Positions 45,719 through 54,601 are shown, counted from the first letter of the stretch. The stretch is 64,000 nt of DNA from Pseudomonas juntendi (GCF_009932375.1 NZ_BLJG01000106.1:1-64000), one strand, 5' to 3'. Program-made: numbers and translations. Notes: generated from the sequence alone by a model not told the origin.

Positions 45719-46855
45719 ATGACGGCGCTTTTTGAAATGCGGATTCGCCTGGGAGACGACCCAGGCAGTTTTGATGAGTTCAAGGTGTTGCGCGGCGAGC
45801 TGGCCAAGCTTGATCACCCCGCGTGCCCTGATGTCGACTGGGCAAAAGTCGAAGCATTGTGCTTGAGGCTCTTCGAGCGGAACGGGGTGGAGTTGCAGAC
45901 GGCAGTGTCCTTCATCCTGGCGCGTAGTTACCGTGCAGGGCTCGCGGGTTTGACCGAGGGCGTGGCACTGCTCTGTACACTTACGGACGCGTGGCCGCGC
46001 TTGTGGCCGTTGCAAGCTTCATCCCGTATCGATCTCATCGCCTGGTTGTTTGCCCGTTTGCATCCTTTGGTCCGAATGCTGGAGTGGGGCGGAGCGAGCC
46101 TGGTGACGCTGGGGGAACTGATTACTGAACTGGGGCGGCTGGAGCGTCGCCTGGAGCAGCTTGGCCACGCCCCCTTGGCCTCGCTGAAGGTGTTCCGACA
46201 GCAGGTCAGCAGCGTGATGCAGCGCATGTCGGGAGGCCGCGACGTGCCGATGCCGCTTGCGTTGCAACCATGGGGGTCACCCGCTACGCCAGCGCTTAGC
46301 CCACAGATCGCCGCAGTGGTCTCAGCACCACCGGCCTACAGTTTTGTGGTCGAGCCTGTGGTGCAGAAGCGCGCGGTATTGCCGTGGCTGCTGGTACTGT
46401 CGGTCTCCTGCGTTTTTGCGGGATGGTTAGGCTGGCAAGAATGGGCATCCAGGCAAATCAAAAACGCCCCCATGCCTGAGCCGATCCAACTCGATAGCCT
46501 GAACCTGTTCGAGCCGGGCAGTGCCGAACTGAAACCAGGTTCTACCAAAGCGCTGATCAATGCACTGGTGGGTATCAAGGCTCAACCGGGTTGGCTGATC
46601 GTGATCTCCGGGCACGCGGACGCACGGGGTGATGCGGCCAGAAACCTCGACCTGTCCAGAGCCCGTGCCTTGGCCGTGCGCGACTGGATGCAGCGCATGG
46701 GAAACATCCCGGACAGTTGCTTCGCTGTGCAAGGTGTTGCCGCCAGCCAGCCAGTCAGTAGCAATGCTACCCGGCTTGGGCGCGCTGAGAATCGGCGCGT
46801 GGATATCCGAATGCTGCCACAGAGCAGCGCGTGCAACGATCTCGCCGACCTTTGA
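45719..46855 (+). CDS. TssA-N domain protein with a membrane helix and OmpA domain
   Basis: A 378-residue protein. The N-terminal ImpA_N/TssA-like domain (about 1-115) contains LGDDPGSFDEFKVLRGELAK; one membrane helix (about 222-240) follows, then an OmpA/Pal-like peptidoglycan-binding domain (about 260-370, GHADARG ... LSRARA). The OmpA part is highly similar to that of the protein at 24563 (shared GIKAQPGWLIVI). The layout resembles VasL/TssA2 proteins with the C-terminal half replaced. It may tie the sheath cap or the membrane complex to the cell wall. Last gene of the operon. Confidence 0.8.
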   Translation: MTALFEMRIRLGDDPGSFDEFKVLRGELAKLDHPACPDVDWAKVEALCLRLFERNGVELQTAVSFILARSYRAGLAGLTEGVALLCTLTDAWPRLWPLQASSRIDLIAWLFARLHPLVRMLEWGGASLVTLGELITELGRLERRLEQLGHAPLASLKVFRQQVSSVMQRMSGGRDVPMPLALQPWGSPATPALSPQIAAVVSAPPAYSFVVEPVVQKRAVLPWLLVLSVSCVFAGWLGWQEWASRQIKNAPMPEPIQLDSLNLFEPGSAELKPGSTKALINALVGIKAQPGWLIVISGHADARGDAARNLDLSRARALAVRDWMQRMGNIPDSCFAVQGVAASQPVSSNATRLGRAENRRVDIRMLPQSSACNDLADL

Positions 46856-46925
46856 CACACAAGGTAGTGCGTAACTGAACATCCAGGCCGTGTGCCAAAA
46901 GAAAGCGTAGTTTCGATAGCGGACA

Positions 46926-48599
46926 CTAGGAACTGCTCAACGCCATGCCAGCGATATAGCCAAAGGTCATGCCCGGCCCCAGGGTAATACCGCCGCTCGG
47001 GTAGTGCCCGCCCATCACGCTGTGCATATCGTTGCCCACCGCATACAGCCCGGGAATAGGCTGCGCCTGCTCGTTCAGCACCCGGGCCGCCGCGTCTGTC
47101 GCCAGACCGGCAAAAGTGCCAAGGCTGCCGGGCGACAGCCTGACCGCGTAGAACGGCCCGTTCAGCAGGGGCCGTAGCGAGGGGTTGGGCCCGTGCAACG
47201 GTTCCCCTTGGGCGCGGTTATAGGCTGACGCGCCGCGGCCGTAAACGGGGTCCAGGCCCTGGGCCGCATGCTGGTTAAACGCCGCCACCGTGCACTGCAA
47301 CTGCGCCGCATCGATGCCACAGCGCTGCGCCAGTTGGGCCAGGCTGTCGCCCTTGTGCAAGTAGCCACAGCGTTGGTAGATGCGGGTGGGGAACGGAAAG
47401 GGTTTGGCCCAGCCAATGCCATAGCGCCGTTGCGCGGCATGGTCGCAGATCAGCCAGGCCTGCGCCGGCTCGCCCTGCGGCGTGGCGGCGAACAATGCAT
47501 TCATGAAGTCGTGGTAGCAATCGGCCTCGTTGGCGAAGCGCCGGCCATCGCTGCGTACCGCAATGAAACCGGGTTTGGCGCGGTCGACCAGGTGTGGAAA
47601 GTGGCCATGACTGCCATCGCGGCGTGGCACCTGCGACACGGGTGCCCAAGCCCCGGCATGGGCACCGCAGCTATGTACCTGGCCACCGGCCTGTTCGCCC
47701 AGGCGCAGGCCGTCCCCGGTGTTTTCCCGGGGCGCGGCAGAATAATGCTGGTGACCTTGCGGCGCATGCGGCACCAGTTGCGCAATACGCTGACGATCAT
47801 GCGGGAAGCCCCCGCAAGCCAGCACCACGCCACGGCGCGCATGAATCACCTGGCCGTCGGCAAACTGTGCGCCGCCGACCCGGCCTGAGCCCAGCAGGCG
47901 CGTGGCCGCCTTGCCGGTCAGCACGGTCACGCCCAGATCGAGCGCACTGCGCAGCAGGCGTGCCACCAGCGCGTTGCCATTGACCAGCTGCTGGCCGCGA
48001 CGGTGCAGCAGCAGATCGCGGCCATGGCGCAGCAGCCGCCTGCCGACATGCATGGCCGCCTTGGGCGAGCGGGTGGCGTTGAAGAAGGCGGCCATGTCGG
48101 CGCCCCCGGCAATGCCCATGCCGGCCAGGCTGACAATGTCCAGCGGCGGGCGCAGCTTGCGCAGCCAAGGCCCCAGCCGGCGCCCGTCGTAGGGCAGTGC
48201 GCACAGCGAGCGGCCGCCGCGCGCACTGCCGTCACCTGCGTGCATGTCGGGCATGCGGCTGCCGCTTTGAAACTGCACGGCAGTGTGCCGCTGGAAAAAC
48301 GCCACCATTTCCGGGCCGTGGTGCAGAAACGCCCGTTGGCGTGCATCCAGTTCACTGACATGGGTTTGCGCGCGCAGGTAGCGCTCCGGGGCGTCGCCCG
48401 TCTCGACGATGCCCTCGGCAACGGCCAGCGGGTTGCGGGGTATCCACAGCCAGCCGCCCGACCAGGCGCTGGTGCCACCCAGGTGGGTGGCCTTTTCGGC
48501 GATGATTACCTGCTGGCCATGGTGGGCCGCAGTCACGGCGGCCGCCAGGCCCGCGGCACCAGCGCCGATGACCAGTACGTCGCATTGCAGAGGTTGCAT
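46926..48599 (-). CDS. FAD-dependent dehydrogenase (KSTD/fumarate-reductase fold), copy 2
   Basis: A 557-residue flavoprotein of the FAD_binding_2 family, as in 3-ketosteroid delta-1-dehydrogenases. The N-terminal FAD site is VLVIGAGAAGLAAAVTA with a later EKATHLGGTSAWSGG; the C-terminal FAD site GLYAVGNDMHSVMGGHYPSGG is conserved. It is the last gene of the operon 51493 to 46926 and clearly related to the flavoprotein at 48946. Substrate unknown; such enzymes desaturate ring ketones. Confidence 0.87.
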   Translation of the reverse strand: MQPLQCDVLVIGAGAAGLAAAVTAAHHGQQVIIAEKATHLGGTSAWSGGWLWIPRNPLAVAEGIVETGDAPERYLRAQTHVSELDARQRAFLHHGPEMVAFFQRHTAVQFQSGSRMPDMHAGDGSARGGRSLCALPYDGRRLGPWLRKLRPPLDIVSLAGMGIAGGADMAAFFNATRSPKAAMHVGRRLLRHGRDLLLHRRGQQLVNGNALVARLLRSALDLGVTVLTGKAATRLLGSGRVGGAQFADGQVIHARRGVVLACGGFPHDRQRIAQLVPHAPQGHQHYSAAPRENTGDGLRLGEQAGGQVHSCGAHAGAWAPVSQVPRRDGSHGHFPHLVDRAKPGFIAVRSDGRRFANEADCYHDFMNALFAATPQGEPAQAWLICDHAAQRRYGIGWAKPFPFPTRIYQRCGYLHKGDSLAQLAQRCGIDAAQLQCTVAAFNQHAAQGLDPVYGRGASAYNRAQGEPLHGPNPSLRPLLNGPFYAVRLSPGSLGTFAGLATDAAARVLNEQAQPIPGLYAVGNDMHSVMGGHYPSGGITLGPGMTFGYIAGMALSSS

Positions 48600-48640
48600 G
48601 GCGTGGTTCCGTAAGGGCGGTGAGAAGGGGTGTGCAGGGT

Positions 48641-48961
48641 TTACTGCAAGGGCGAAAAACCGGTGGGCCGCATCAGCCGTGAGTGCAGGCGCACGACTGC
48701 CCCCAGCTCCCGGTTGCGCCGCGAGAATTCCGTCCAGCGTGGGTCCGCCGCCATGGCCGCCCGGCGCGCCATGCGCTCGTCCAGGCTGCTATAGCCCCAG
48801 ATATGCACCACCTGGTTGACGTCGCCGAACTCGCTGGTGAAAAAGCCCACCAGGTTGCCCAAATGTTCGCTTTGCACCTCCAGCGCGTGGCTCTGGTACA
48901 GCGCGAGCCAGTCGGCCATTTTCAGGGGGTCGAGGGTGTAGGTTCTCAGTTCGTAGTACAT
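48641..48961 (-). CDS. NIPSNAP-family protein
   Basis: A 106-residue protein with the NIPSNAP start YYELRTYTLDPLKM and the NQVVHIWGYSSLDER centre (dimeric alpha-beta barrel fold). In bacteria such genes often accompany catabolic operons; the role is unclear. The gene's first codons overlap the end of the flavoprotein gene at 48946 by 16 bases, showing coupled translation. Confidence 0.88.
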   Translation of the reverse strand: MYYELRTYTLDPLKMADWLALYQSHALEVQSEHLGNLVGFFTSEFGDVNQVVHIWGYSSLDERMARRAAMAADPRWTEFSRRNRELGAVVRLHSRLMRPTGFSPLQ

Positions 48962-50679
48962 GCTGGGGTCTCCGTGGGGGTGGTGGGCGCCTGAAGGCGC
49001 GCAGCGATGTGGTTGGCAGCGAGCCAGCCGAACGTCAGGGCAGGGCCCAGGGTGATGCCGGGCCCGGGGTAGGTGCCTTTCATCAGTGAGTTCATGTCGT
49101 TGCCAACCGCGTACAACCCGGCGATGGGCTGACCGTTGCGGTTCAGTACATTGGCATCGGTGTTGGTGACCAGGCCGCAGGCCGAACCGAGGTCGCCGGT
49201 GTGGAGGCGGATGGCATAGAACGGCGCGCGGGTGAGCGGCGCCAGGCAGGGGTTGGGTTGGTGCTGCGGGTCGCCCATGTAGCGGTTGTAGCTGTTGCCG
49301 CCTTTGCCGAATGCACGGTCGGTGCCCGTGGCGGCATCACGGTTGAACTGTTCGAGGGTGCGGGCAAGCCCCTCCGGGTCCACGCCGATGGCCTGGGCCA
49401 GGGCTTGCGCTGTGGTCGCCCGGTACAGGTAGCCGGCATCGACCAGCGCCTGGTTGTTCACGGGGCTGGGCCGCGCCAGGCCCAGGCCATAGCGGTGCAT
49501 CGCCTGGCCATCACAGACCAGCCAGCAACTGTTGATGCCTTTGGCGAACATCGTCTGCACGAAATGGTGATACGAGTCGGATTCGTTGACGAAGCGCCGG
49601 CCGCTGGCGTCTACCGCAATCACGCCGGGTTTGGCGCGGTCGGTCACCAGGTGCGGGAAACGTTCGTGGCGACCGTCGGCATGGCGCAGTTCGGAAACCG
49701 GTGCCCAGAAGAAGTTCGCCGCCAGGCCGTCGCCAACCGCGGCGGCCACTGCCTGGCCAAGGCGCAGTGCGGCACCGTCGTTGCTCGGCGGTGACATGCT
49801 CAGGTGCGCGCCCGCTTGCGCTGGGCGGTAGCTGGCGGCCAGCGCGCCAGCGGCGAACCCACCCATGGCGCACACCACGCCGCCACGGGCCATTACCCGT
49901 TCGCGGCGCCCGTCACGCTGTATCACCACGCCGGTGACCCTGCCGCACTCGGTGATCAGCTCCACGGCGGCGCTCTTCAACCACAGTTGCGTGCCATGGG
50001 CGAAGGCGCTGGTGGCGAGCCGGGCGACCAGTGCGTTGCCGGTCGTCAGCCGCGTGCCGCGCGGGTGCTGCAGCCTGTCCCGCCCATAGCGGGCCAACAG
50101 CTTCAGGCAGTGCCACAGTGACCGGGGCGAGCGGCGCATGCTGAGAAAGTGCTGGATGTCCACGCGGTTGACCATCATGCCGCCGAACAGCAGCATGCCC
50201 GGCGGTGGCATCTGCAGCGCTTTGAAATGTGCACCGAGTCGCCTGCCGTCGTATTCGACCATTTCCAGCGCGCGGCCAAACTCGGTGGCGCCGGGGGCGT
50301 GCGGGTAGTAATCCGGCGAGTGCGGGCGCAGGGAATAGCGCAATTCGGTGTGTTGCTCCAGCCAGCGCAGCGCCTGGTGACCTTGCTCGATGAAGGCGTC
50401 GGCCAGGGCTGCGTCGTAGCCGTCACCAATCACGTGTTTGAGATAGGTGCGCATGGCCTCGGGGGAGTCTTCGGCCCCCGCCGCGCGCGCCTGGTCGGTG
50501 CCGTACAGCCACACGGCACCGCCAGAAATGGCCGAAGTGCCACCGAAGTGCCCGGCCTTCTCCACCACCAGCACTTTCAGCCCGCGGTAGGCGGCCGTAG
50601 CGGCGGTGGCAAAGCCGCCGGCGCCACTGCCCAGCACAACCAGGTCGTAGCTATGTGAAGCTGCTTCATGAGTCGCCAT
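48946..50679 (-). CDS. FAD-dependent dehydrogenase (KSTD/fumarate-reductase fold), copy 1
   Basis: A 577-residue FAD_binding_2 flavoprotein. Its FAD site starts at LVVLGSGAGGFATAATA and continues with VEKAGHFGGTSAISGGAVWL; the C-terminal GLYAVGNDMNSLMKGTYPGPG matches the second copy. The paralogues in one operon might act on successive intermediates. It lies 4 bases after the shikimate-dehydrogenase-like gene. Confidence 0.87.
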   Translation of the reverse strand: MATHEAASHSYDLVVLGSGAGGFATAATAAYRGLKVLVVEKAGHFGGTSAISGGAVWLYGTDQARAAGAEDSPEAMRTYLKHVIGDGYDAALADAFIEQGHQALRWLEQHTELRYSLRPHSPDYYPHAPGATEFGRALEMVEYDGRRLGAHFKALQMPPPGMLLFGGMMVNRVDIQHFLSMRRSPRSLWHCLKLLARYGRDRLQHPRGTRLTTGNALVARLATSAFAHGTQLWLKSAAVELITECGRVTGVVIQRDGRRERVMARGGVVCAMGGFAAGALAASYRPAQAGAHLSMSPPSNDGAALRLGQAVAAAVGDGLAANFFWAPVSELRHADGRHERFPHLVTDRAKPGVIAVDASGRRFVNESDSYHHFVQTMFAKGINSCWLVCDGQAMHRYGLGLARPSPVNNQALVDAGYLYRATTAQALAQAIGVDPEGLARTLEQFNRDAATGTDRAFGKGGNSYNRYMGDPQHQPNPCLAPLTRAPFYAIRLHTGDLGSACGLVTNTDANVLNRNGQPIAGLYAVGNDMNSLMKGTYPGPGITLGPALTFGWLAANHIAARLQAPTTPTETPACTTN

Positions 50680-50683
50680 GGCT

Positions 50684-51493
50684 TCAGATCTCCAGCGGCG
50701 TCACGCCCATGAAGGCGCCCAGATGGCCGAGTTGGGCAAAGGCCATTTCCGGCCCTGTCTGGATGTTGCAGCCGACCTGGCGGGCGCGGTTGAGCAGCGG
50801 GGTGATCTCGGGCGCAGTGACCACGTCGGCTACCAGGGTTTCGGGCAGCAAGGTGGCCAGCAAGGCGGCGGACAATGGCAACTCGGCACGGCTGCCCATT
50901 CCAACCGGAGAGGCATTGGCCAGCAGGTCGAAGCCTTCGAGCCCATTGAACGCTGTGTGGACCGTGAGCCCGCGGAAGGCAGTGCCAAGCAGGTCGCACA
51001 GTGCGCCCAGGCGCTCGCTGCTGGGGTCGCTGAGGGTAATACTGCCGATGCCGGCCTCGGCCAAGGCATAGGCGATGGCGCTGCCGACGCCACCACAGCC
51101 GATCACCAGTGCACGCTTGCCCGTTGGCACGAAGCCATGCTTGCGCGCAGCACCGAGGAAGCCGGCGCCGTCAACGTTGTCACCCAGCAAACGGCCGTCG
51201 CGCTCGCGGCGCACCACATTGACCGAGCCCAAGGCCGCAGCGCGTTCGCTCAGGGCATCCAGGCGCTTGGCCAGGGCCTGCTTGTACGGCACGGTGACCA
51301 CGCAACCGCGCAGGTTTTGCCAACCGCGCAGGGCACCGACAAAGCTGTCCAGCGCTGCCTCGTGCAAATCGATGGGCAGCATGGCGACATCGCGGTGGTG
51401 GTTGGCGAACCAGGTGTTGAAGTTTTCCGGGGACTTCACCTGGGCGATGGGGGCACCGACGATGGCGACCAGTTCAGTGGAACCACGAATCAT
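50684..51493 (-). CDS. shikimate/quinate dehydrogenase paralogue, NAD type
   Basis: A 269-residue AroE-family protein. Catalytic Lys71 (TVPYK) and Asp108 (DNVDGAG) are present, and the nucleotide site is GCGGVGSA (132-139). The residue after strand 2 is Asp156 (LSDPSSER) instead of the NRT motif of biosynthetic AroE, pointing to NAD rather than NADP, as in catabolic members. The first substrate-binding serine of SxSP is changed (AQVKSP), so the substrate may differ from shikimate. First gene of the operon, transcribed away from the IclR gene. Confidence 0.85.
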   Translation of the reverse strand: MIRGSTELVAIVGAPIAQVKSPENFNTWFANHHRDVAMLPIDLHEAALDSFVGALRGWQNLRGCVVTVPYKQALAKRLDALSERAAALGSVNVVRRERDGRLLGDNVDGAGFLGAARKHGFVPTGKRALVIGCGGVGSAIAYALAEAGIGSITLSDPSSERLGALCDLLGTAFRGLTVHTAFNGLEGFDLLANASPVGMGSRAELPLSAALLATLLPETLVADVVTAPEITPLLNRARQVGCNIQTGPEMAFAQLGHLGAFMGVTPLEI

Positions 51494-51575
51494 GCTGACC
51501 TCATTATTGGCGTTGTTGTGGCACCAAGGTTGAGGCAGTACAACGCAGACAACAATGCGCTTGGCGGTGACTTGA

Positions 51576-51608
51576 TGCGATAATCGCAACCATGCTCCGT
51601 TTATCGCA
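51576..51608. promoter_or_regulatory. IclR-type operator between regulator and catabolic operon
   Basis: TGCGAT-A-ATCGCA (51576-51588) is a perfect palindrome, and a further ATCGCA half-site stands at 51603-51608. The centre CGATAATCGCA is identical to part of the PcaR box of P. putida (GTTCGATAATCGCAC). It is the probable binding site of the IclR protein encoded at 51647. Confidence 0.7.
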
Positions 51609-51646
51609 TTGATCGGCCCGATTAGCTTCCAGCCCTGAGGTAAGGC

Positions 51647-52417
51647 ATGCCCACCCCCGTCATTCATCCCCGCGACCTTATCGCCGGCCTGCAAAAGGGC
51701 CTGGCCCTGATGCAAGTGTTCAGTGCCGAGCAGCCGCGCCTCAGTGTGCCGCAAGCCGCCCGCCTGTCAGGCCTCACCCCCAGCGCTGCGCGGCGTTTTT
51801 TGTTGACCTTGGTGCATGAGGGCTTCGCCCAGACCGACAGCCGTGAGTACTGGCTTACGCCCAAGGCCTTGCGCCTTGGGCAGGCCTATGTGGACTCGGC
51901 GCAATTGCCGCGCATGCTGCGGCCAATCATCGAGCAGGTGGCGCGGCAGACCCAGGAGCATGTGTCGGTTGGCACCCGCGATGGGGACGAAATCATCCAT
52001 CTGGTGCGCAGCCGCTACAGCCATGTGGCGTCGTTATCGATCCGGCCAGGTTCGCGGGTGCCGATGTATTGCACGGCCGGGGGACGGGTGTGGCTGGCCT
52101 GGCTGGGGGAGGGCGCGCAGGCTGAATACTTTGCGCGCAACGCGTTGCAGGCGTTGACGCCGTATACGCAGACTGACCCTGTGCTGCTGCAGGCCGAGCT
52201 GCAGCGGGTGAAGGCACAAGGGTTCTGCATTGTCGACCAGGAATATGAAATCGGCATGCGCGTGCTGGGTGTGCCGTTGCTGGATCGCGCCGGCCAGTTG
52301 CAGGCGACGCTGACCATTACCACCCATGCCTCACGCTTGAGCATGGATGAAATCCGCTTGCGCTATCTACCGGCATTGTACGAGGCCCAAGCATTGTTGC
52401 GGCCGGTGCTGGGTTGA
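51647..52417 (+). CDS. IclR-family transcriptional regulator (PcaR/PobR group)
   Basis: A 256-residue IclR regulator: N-terminal winged HTH (about 12-75; GLQKGLALMQVFS and LTPSAARRFLLTLVHEGF) and a C-terminal effector domain (about 90-250). Among IclR proteins it resembles the PcaR/PobR/CatR type controlling aromatic catabolism. It is divergent from the shikimate-dehydrogenase/flavoprotein operon with a palindrome between them, so it probably senses that pathway's substrate. Terminator hairpin at its stop. Confidence 0.9.
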   Translation: MPTPVIHPRDLIAGLQKGLALMQVFSAEQPRLSVPQAARLSGLTPSAARRFLLTLVHEGFAQTDSREYWLTPKALRLGQAYVDSAQLPRMLRPIIEQVARQTQEHVSVGTRDGDEIIHLVRSRYSHVASLSIRPGSRVPMYCTAGGRVWLAWLGEGAQAEYFARNALQALTPYTQTDPVLLQAELQRVKAQGFCIVDQEYEIGMRVLGVPLLDRAGQLQATLTITTHASRLSMDEIRLRYLPALYEAQALLRPVLG

Positions 52418-52428
52418 GCCCAGCACCG
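52404..52428. terminator. bidirectional stem-loop between IclR and ABC genes
   Basis: A perfect 10-bp stem (52404-52413 with 52419-52428) with a 5-base loop includes the IclR stop codon and lies 14 bases from the end of the convergent ABC transporter gene. No U-run. It likely ends transcripts from both sides. Confidence 0.65.
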
Positions 52429-52441
52429 CAGGCCGCCGGTT

Positions 52442-54292
52442 CTACAGGGCGTCGGCCATAGCTTGGTCTTCGCCCAGGAAGCCGCCACTCTGGTGCTGCC
52501 ACAGCCGCGCGTAAGTCCCTTGTTTGGCCAGCAGTTCGGCGTGAGTGCCTTGCTCGATGATGCGCCCCTCGTCCATCACGATCAGCCGGTCCATGGCCGC
52601 GATCGTCGACAAGCGGTGGGCAATGGCGATGACCGTCTTGCCCTGCATCATTTCATCCAGGCTCTCCTGAATCGCCACTTCCACTTCCGAGTCCAGCGCA
52701 CTGGTGGCTTCGTCCAGCAGCAGGATGGGGGCGTTCTTCAACATCACCCGGGCAATGGCAATGCGCTGGCGTTGCCCCCCAGACAGCTTGATACCGCGCT
52801 CGCCCACCAACGTGTCGTAACCACTGTTGCCCTGGCGGTCGCTGAGCTGGTCGATGAACCCGTCGGCCTGGGCATTGGCTGCGGCGGCGCGGATCTGCGC
52901 GTCGGTCGCATCCGGGCGGCCATAGACAATGTTGTCGCGAATCGAGCGGTGCAGCAGTGAGGTGTCCTGGGTGACCATGCCGATCGCACTGCGCAGGCTG
53001 TCCTGGGTGACCTTGGCAATGTTCTGCCCGTCGATGCGGATTTCACCTTGGTCCACGTCATAGAAGCGCAGCAACAGGTTGATCAAGGTGGACTTACCGG
53101 CACCCGAGCGCCCCACCAGGCCGACTTTCTCGCCGGGGCGTATGTGCAGGGTCAAGTCGTTGAGCACCTGGCGCTCGCCGTTGTAGTTGAAACTGACCTG
53201 GTCAAAACTGACTGCGCCACCTTTGCTCACCAGCGTGGTCGCATCCGCTGCATCCTGCACCTTGGGGCCGCGGGTCAGGGTCCCCATGCCGTCCTGTACG
53301 GTACCGATGTTCTCGAACAGCGAAGTGATCTCCCACATGATCCAGTGCGACATGCCGTTGATCCGCAGGGCCATGGCGGTGATCGCGGCTACCGCACCGG
53401 CGCCGACCTGGCCCTGGTGCCACAGCCACAGTGCATAACCGCCGGCGCCCATGATCAAGGCCACGACCAGCGCCTGGTTGACGATTTCGAACAGGCTGAC
53501 CAGGCGCATCTGGCGAAAGCCGGTCTGCTTGAAATCCTCCATCGCGGCACGCGCGAAATGCGCTTCACGGTTTGAGTGGGAGAACAGTTTCACCGTGGTG
53601 ATGTTGGTGTAGGCGTCGGAAACCCGCCCGGTCATCGACGAGCGGGCATTGGCCTGTTCCTGCCCGACCTTGCCCAGGCGGGGGACGAAATACAGCATGG
53701 CCAGGCCGAACAACAGCACCCAGGCAATGAAGGGCAGCATCAGTTTCAGGGCAAAACCACCGGCCAGGGCGATGATCGCGATGAAGTACACGCCGATTCC
53801 GGGCAGGATCTCGATAAGGGTGAACAACACGTCGCGTACTGCCAGTGCTGTCTGCATCACCTTGGTGGTGACCCGGCCAGAAAATTCGTCGGAGAAGAAC
53901 GACAAGCTCTGGCGCAGCATCAGCCGATGGAAGTCCCAGCGCAACCGTAGCGGCAAATTGATTGCCAGCACCTGGTGCTGAACCATGGTGCGCAAGGCCA
54001 CCAGCCCGACGCTGACCACCAGCACGATACCGATGCCCCACAGCACGCGGCTTTCCTCGGGGCTGACCGTGCTGCCCGCCTGCCAGGCGGCCAGCAGGTC
54101 CACTACCTGGCCTAGGAAGGCGAAAAGCCAGGCCTCATAGACCGATACCCCGGCACTGAGCAATGCCAGCACCAGGATGTAACCACGGGCGCCGCGCGTA
54201 CAGGCCCACATGAAGCGCAACAGCCCCATGGGCGGCGGTGGCACCTCGTCGGGCGGGAAGGGGTCGAGCCTGCGCTCAAAAATACGAAGCAT
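52442..54292 (-). CDS. ABC transporter, fused permease and ATPase (exporter type)
   Basis: A 616-residue half-transporter of the MsbA/LmrA-like class. Six membrane helices (about 35-340) are followed by the ATPase: Walker A GRSGAGKST (about 418), signature LSGGQRQR (about 520), Walker B ILLLDEATSALDSE and the H-loop AHRLSTI. It should act as a homodimer exporting a lipid, peptide or drug; the substrate cannot be told. The start at 54292 (LRIFERRLDPFPPDE) is preferred to a longer frame that lacks a ribosome site. Confidence 0.9.
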   Translation of the reverse strand: MLRIFERRLDPFPPDEVPPPPMGLLRFMWACTRGARGYILVLALLSAGVSVYEAWLFAFLGQVVDLLAAWQAGSTVSPEESRVLWGIGIVLVVSVGLVALRTMVQHQVLAINLPLRLRWDFHRLMLRQSLSFFSDEFSGRVTTKVMQTALAVRDVLFTLIEILPGIGVYFIAIIALAGGFALKLMLPFIAWVLLFGLAMLYFVPRLGKVGQEQANARSSMTGRVSDAYTNITTVKLFSHSNREAHFARAAMEDFKQTGFRQMRLVSLFEIVNQALVVALIMGAGGYALWLWHQGQVGAGAVAAITAMALRINGMSHWIMWEITSLFENIGTVQDGMGTLTRGPKVQDAADATTLVSKGGAVSFDQVSFNYNGERQVLNDLTLHIRPGEKVGLVGRSGAGKSTLINLLLRFYDVDQGEIRIDGQNIAKVTQDSLRSAIGMVTQDTSLLHRSIRDNIVYGRPDATDAQIRAAAANAQADGFIDQLSDRQGNSGYDTLVGERGIKLSGGQRQRIAIARVMLKNAPILLLDEATSALDSEVEVAIQESLDEMMQGKTVIAIAHRLSTIAAMDRLIVMDEGRIIEQGTHAELLAKQGTYARLWQHQSGGFLGEDQAMADAL

Positions 54293-54399
54293 GCTTGTCT
54301 CCGGGCATCTGCTTTGGCGTAACCGGTAACCATACAGCACTGGGCGCAATCCGCCTGCCAATAGACACCTGCGGTGCACATTCGATCAAACCGGCAGGC

Positions 54400-54429
54400 T
54401 TGACAGGTATCTGCTTCCCCTACCATTAT
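54400..54429 (+). promoter_or_regulatory. sigma-70 promoter of the leader ORF/dapA-like unit
   Basis: TTGACA (54400-54405), 18 bases, then CATTAT (54424-54429). The -35 is a perfect consensus match. Transcription should begin near 54436, 25 bases before the small ORF. It lies in the divergent gap with the ABC exporter. Confidence 0.7.
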
Positions 54430-54460
54430 CCAACCATCTCCACGCAACGGGCTTGCCAGC

Positions 54461-54562
54461 ATGTCCATGACCAACCACGCCATCTTCGCTTCGGGCTTCA
54501 ACGCCCAGGCTGGTGCGTGCGTTGCCGTTGCCAAGAAATCCAAGAAACAGCCGCTCATCTGA
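54461..54562 (+). CDS. 33-residue leader-like small ORF
   Basis: ATG to TGA, encoding 33 residues: a neutral N-terminal half (start MSMTNHAIFASGFNAQ) and a basic C-terminal end rich in Lys (KKSKKQ). It begins about 25 bases after a good promoter, and a strong hairpin follows 11 bases after its stop. The ribosome site is weak (no clear AGGA). It may be a leader peptide or a small protein; no family recognised. Support is from context only. Confidence 0.45.
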   Translation: MSMTNHAIFASGFNAQAGACVAVAKKSKKQPLI

Positions 54563-54572
54563 CCGAGGCGCG

Positions 54573-54601
54573 CTGTCTCGTCAGGTGGGCTGACGAGACA
54601 G
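54573..54601 (+). terminator. 12-bp stem-loop between leader ORF and dapA-like gene
   Basis: CTGTCTCGTCAG (54573-54584) is perfectly complementary to 54590-54601 around a 5-base loop. No U-run follows, so it could be an mRNA processing or attenuating element rather than a classic terminator. It ends 82 bases before the start codon at 54684. Confidence 0.6.
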
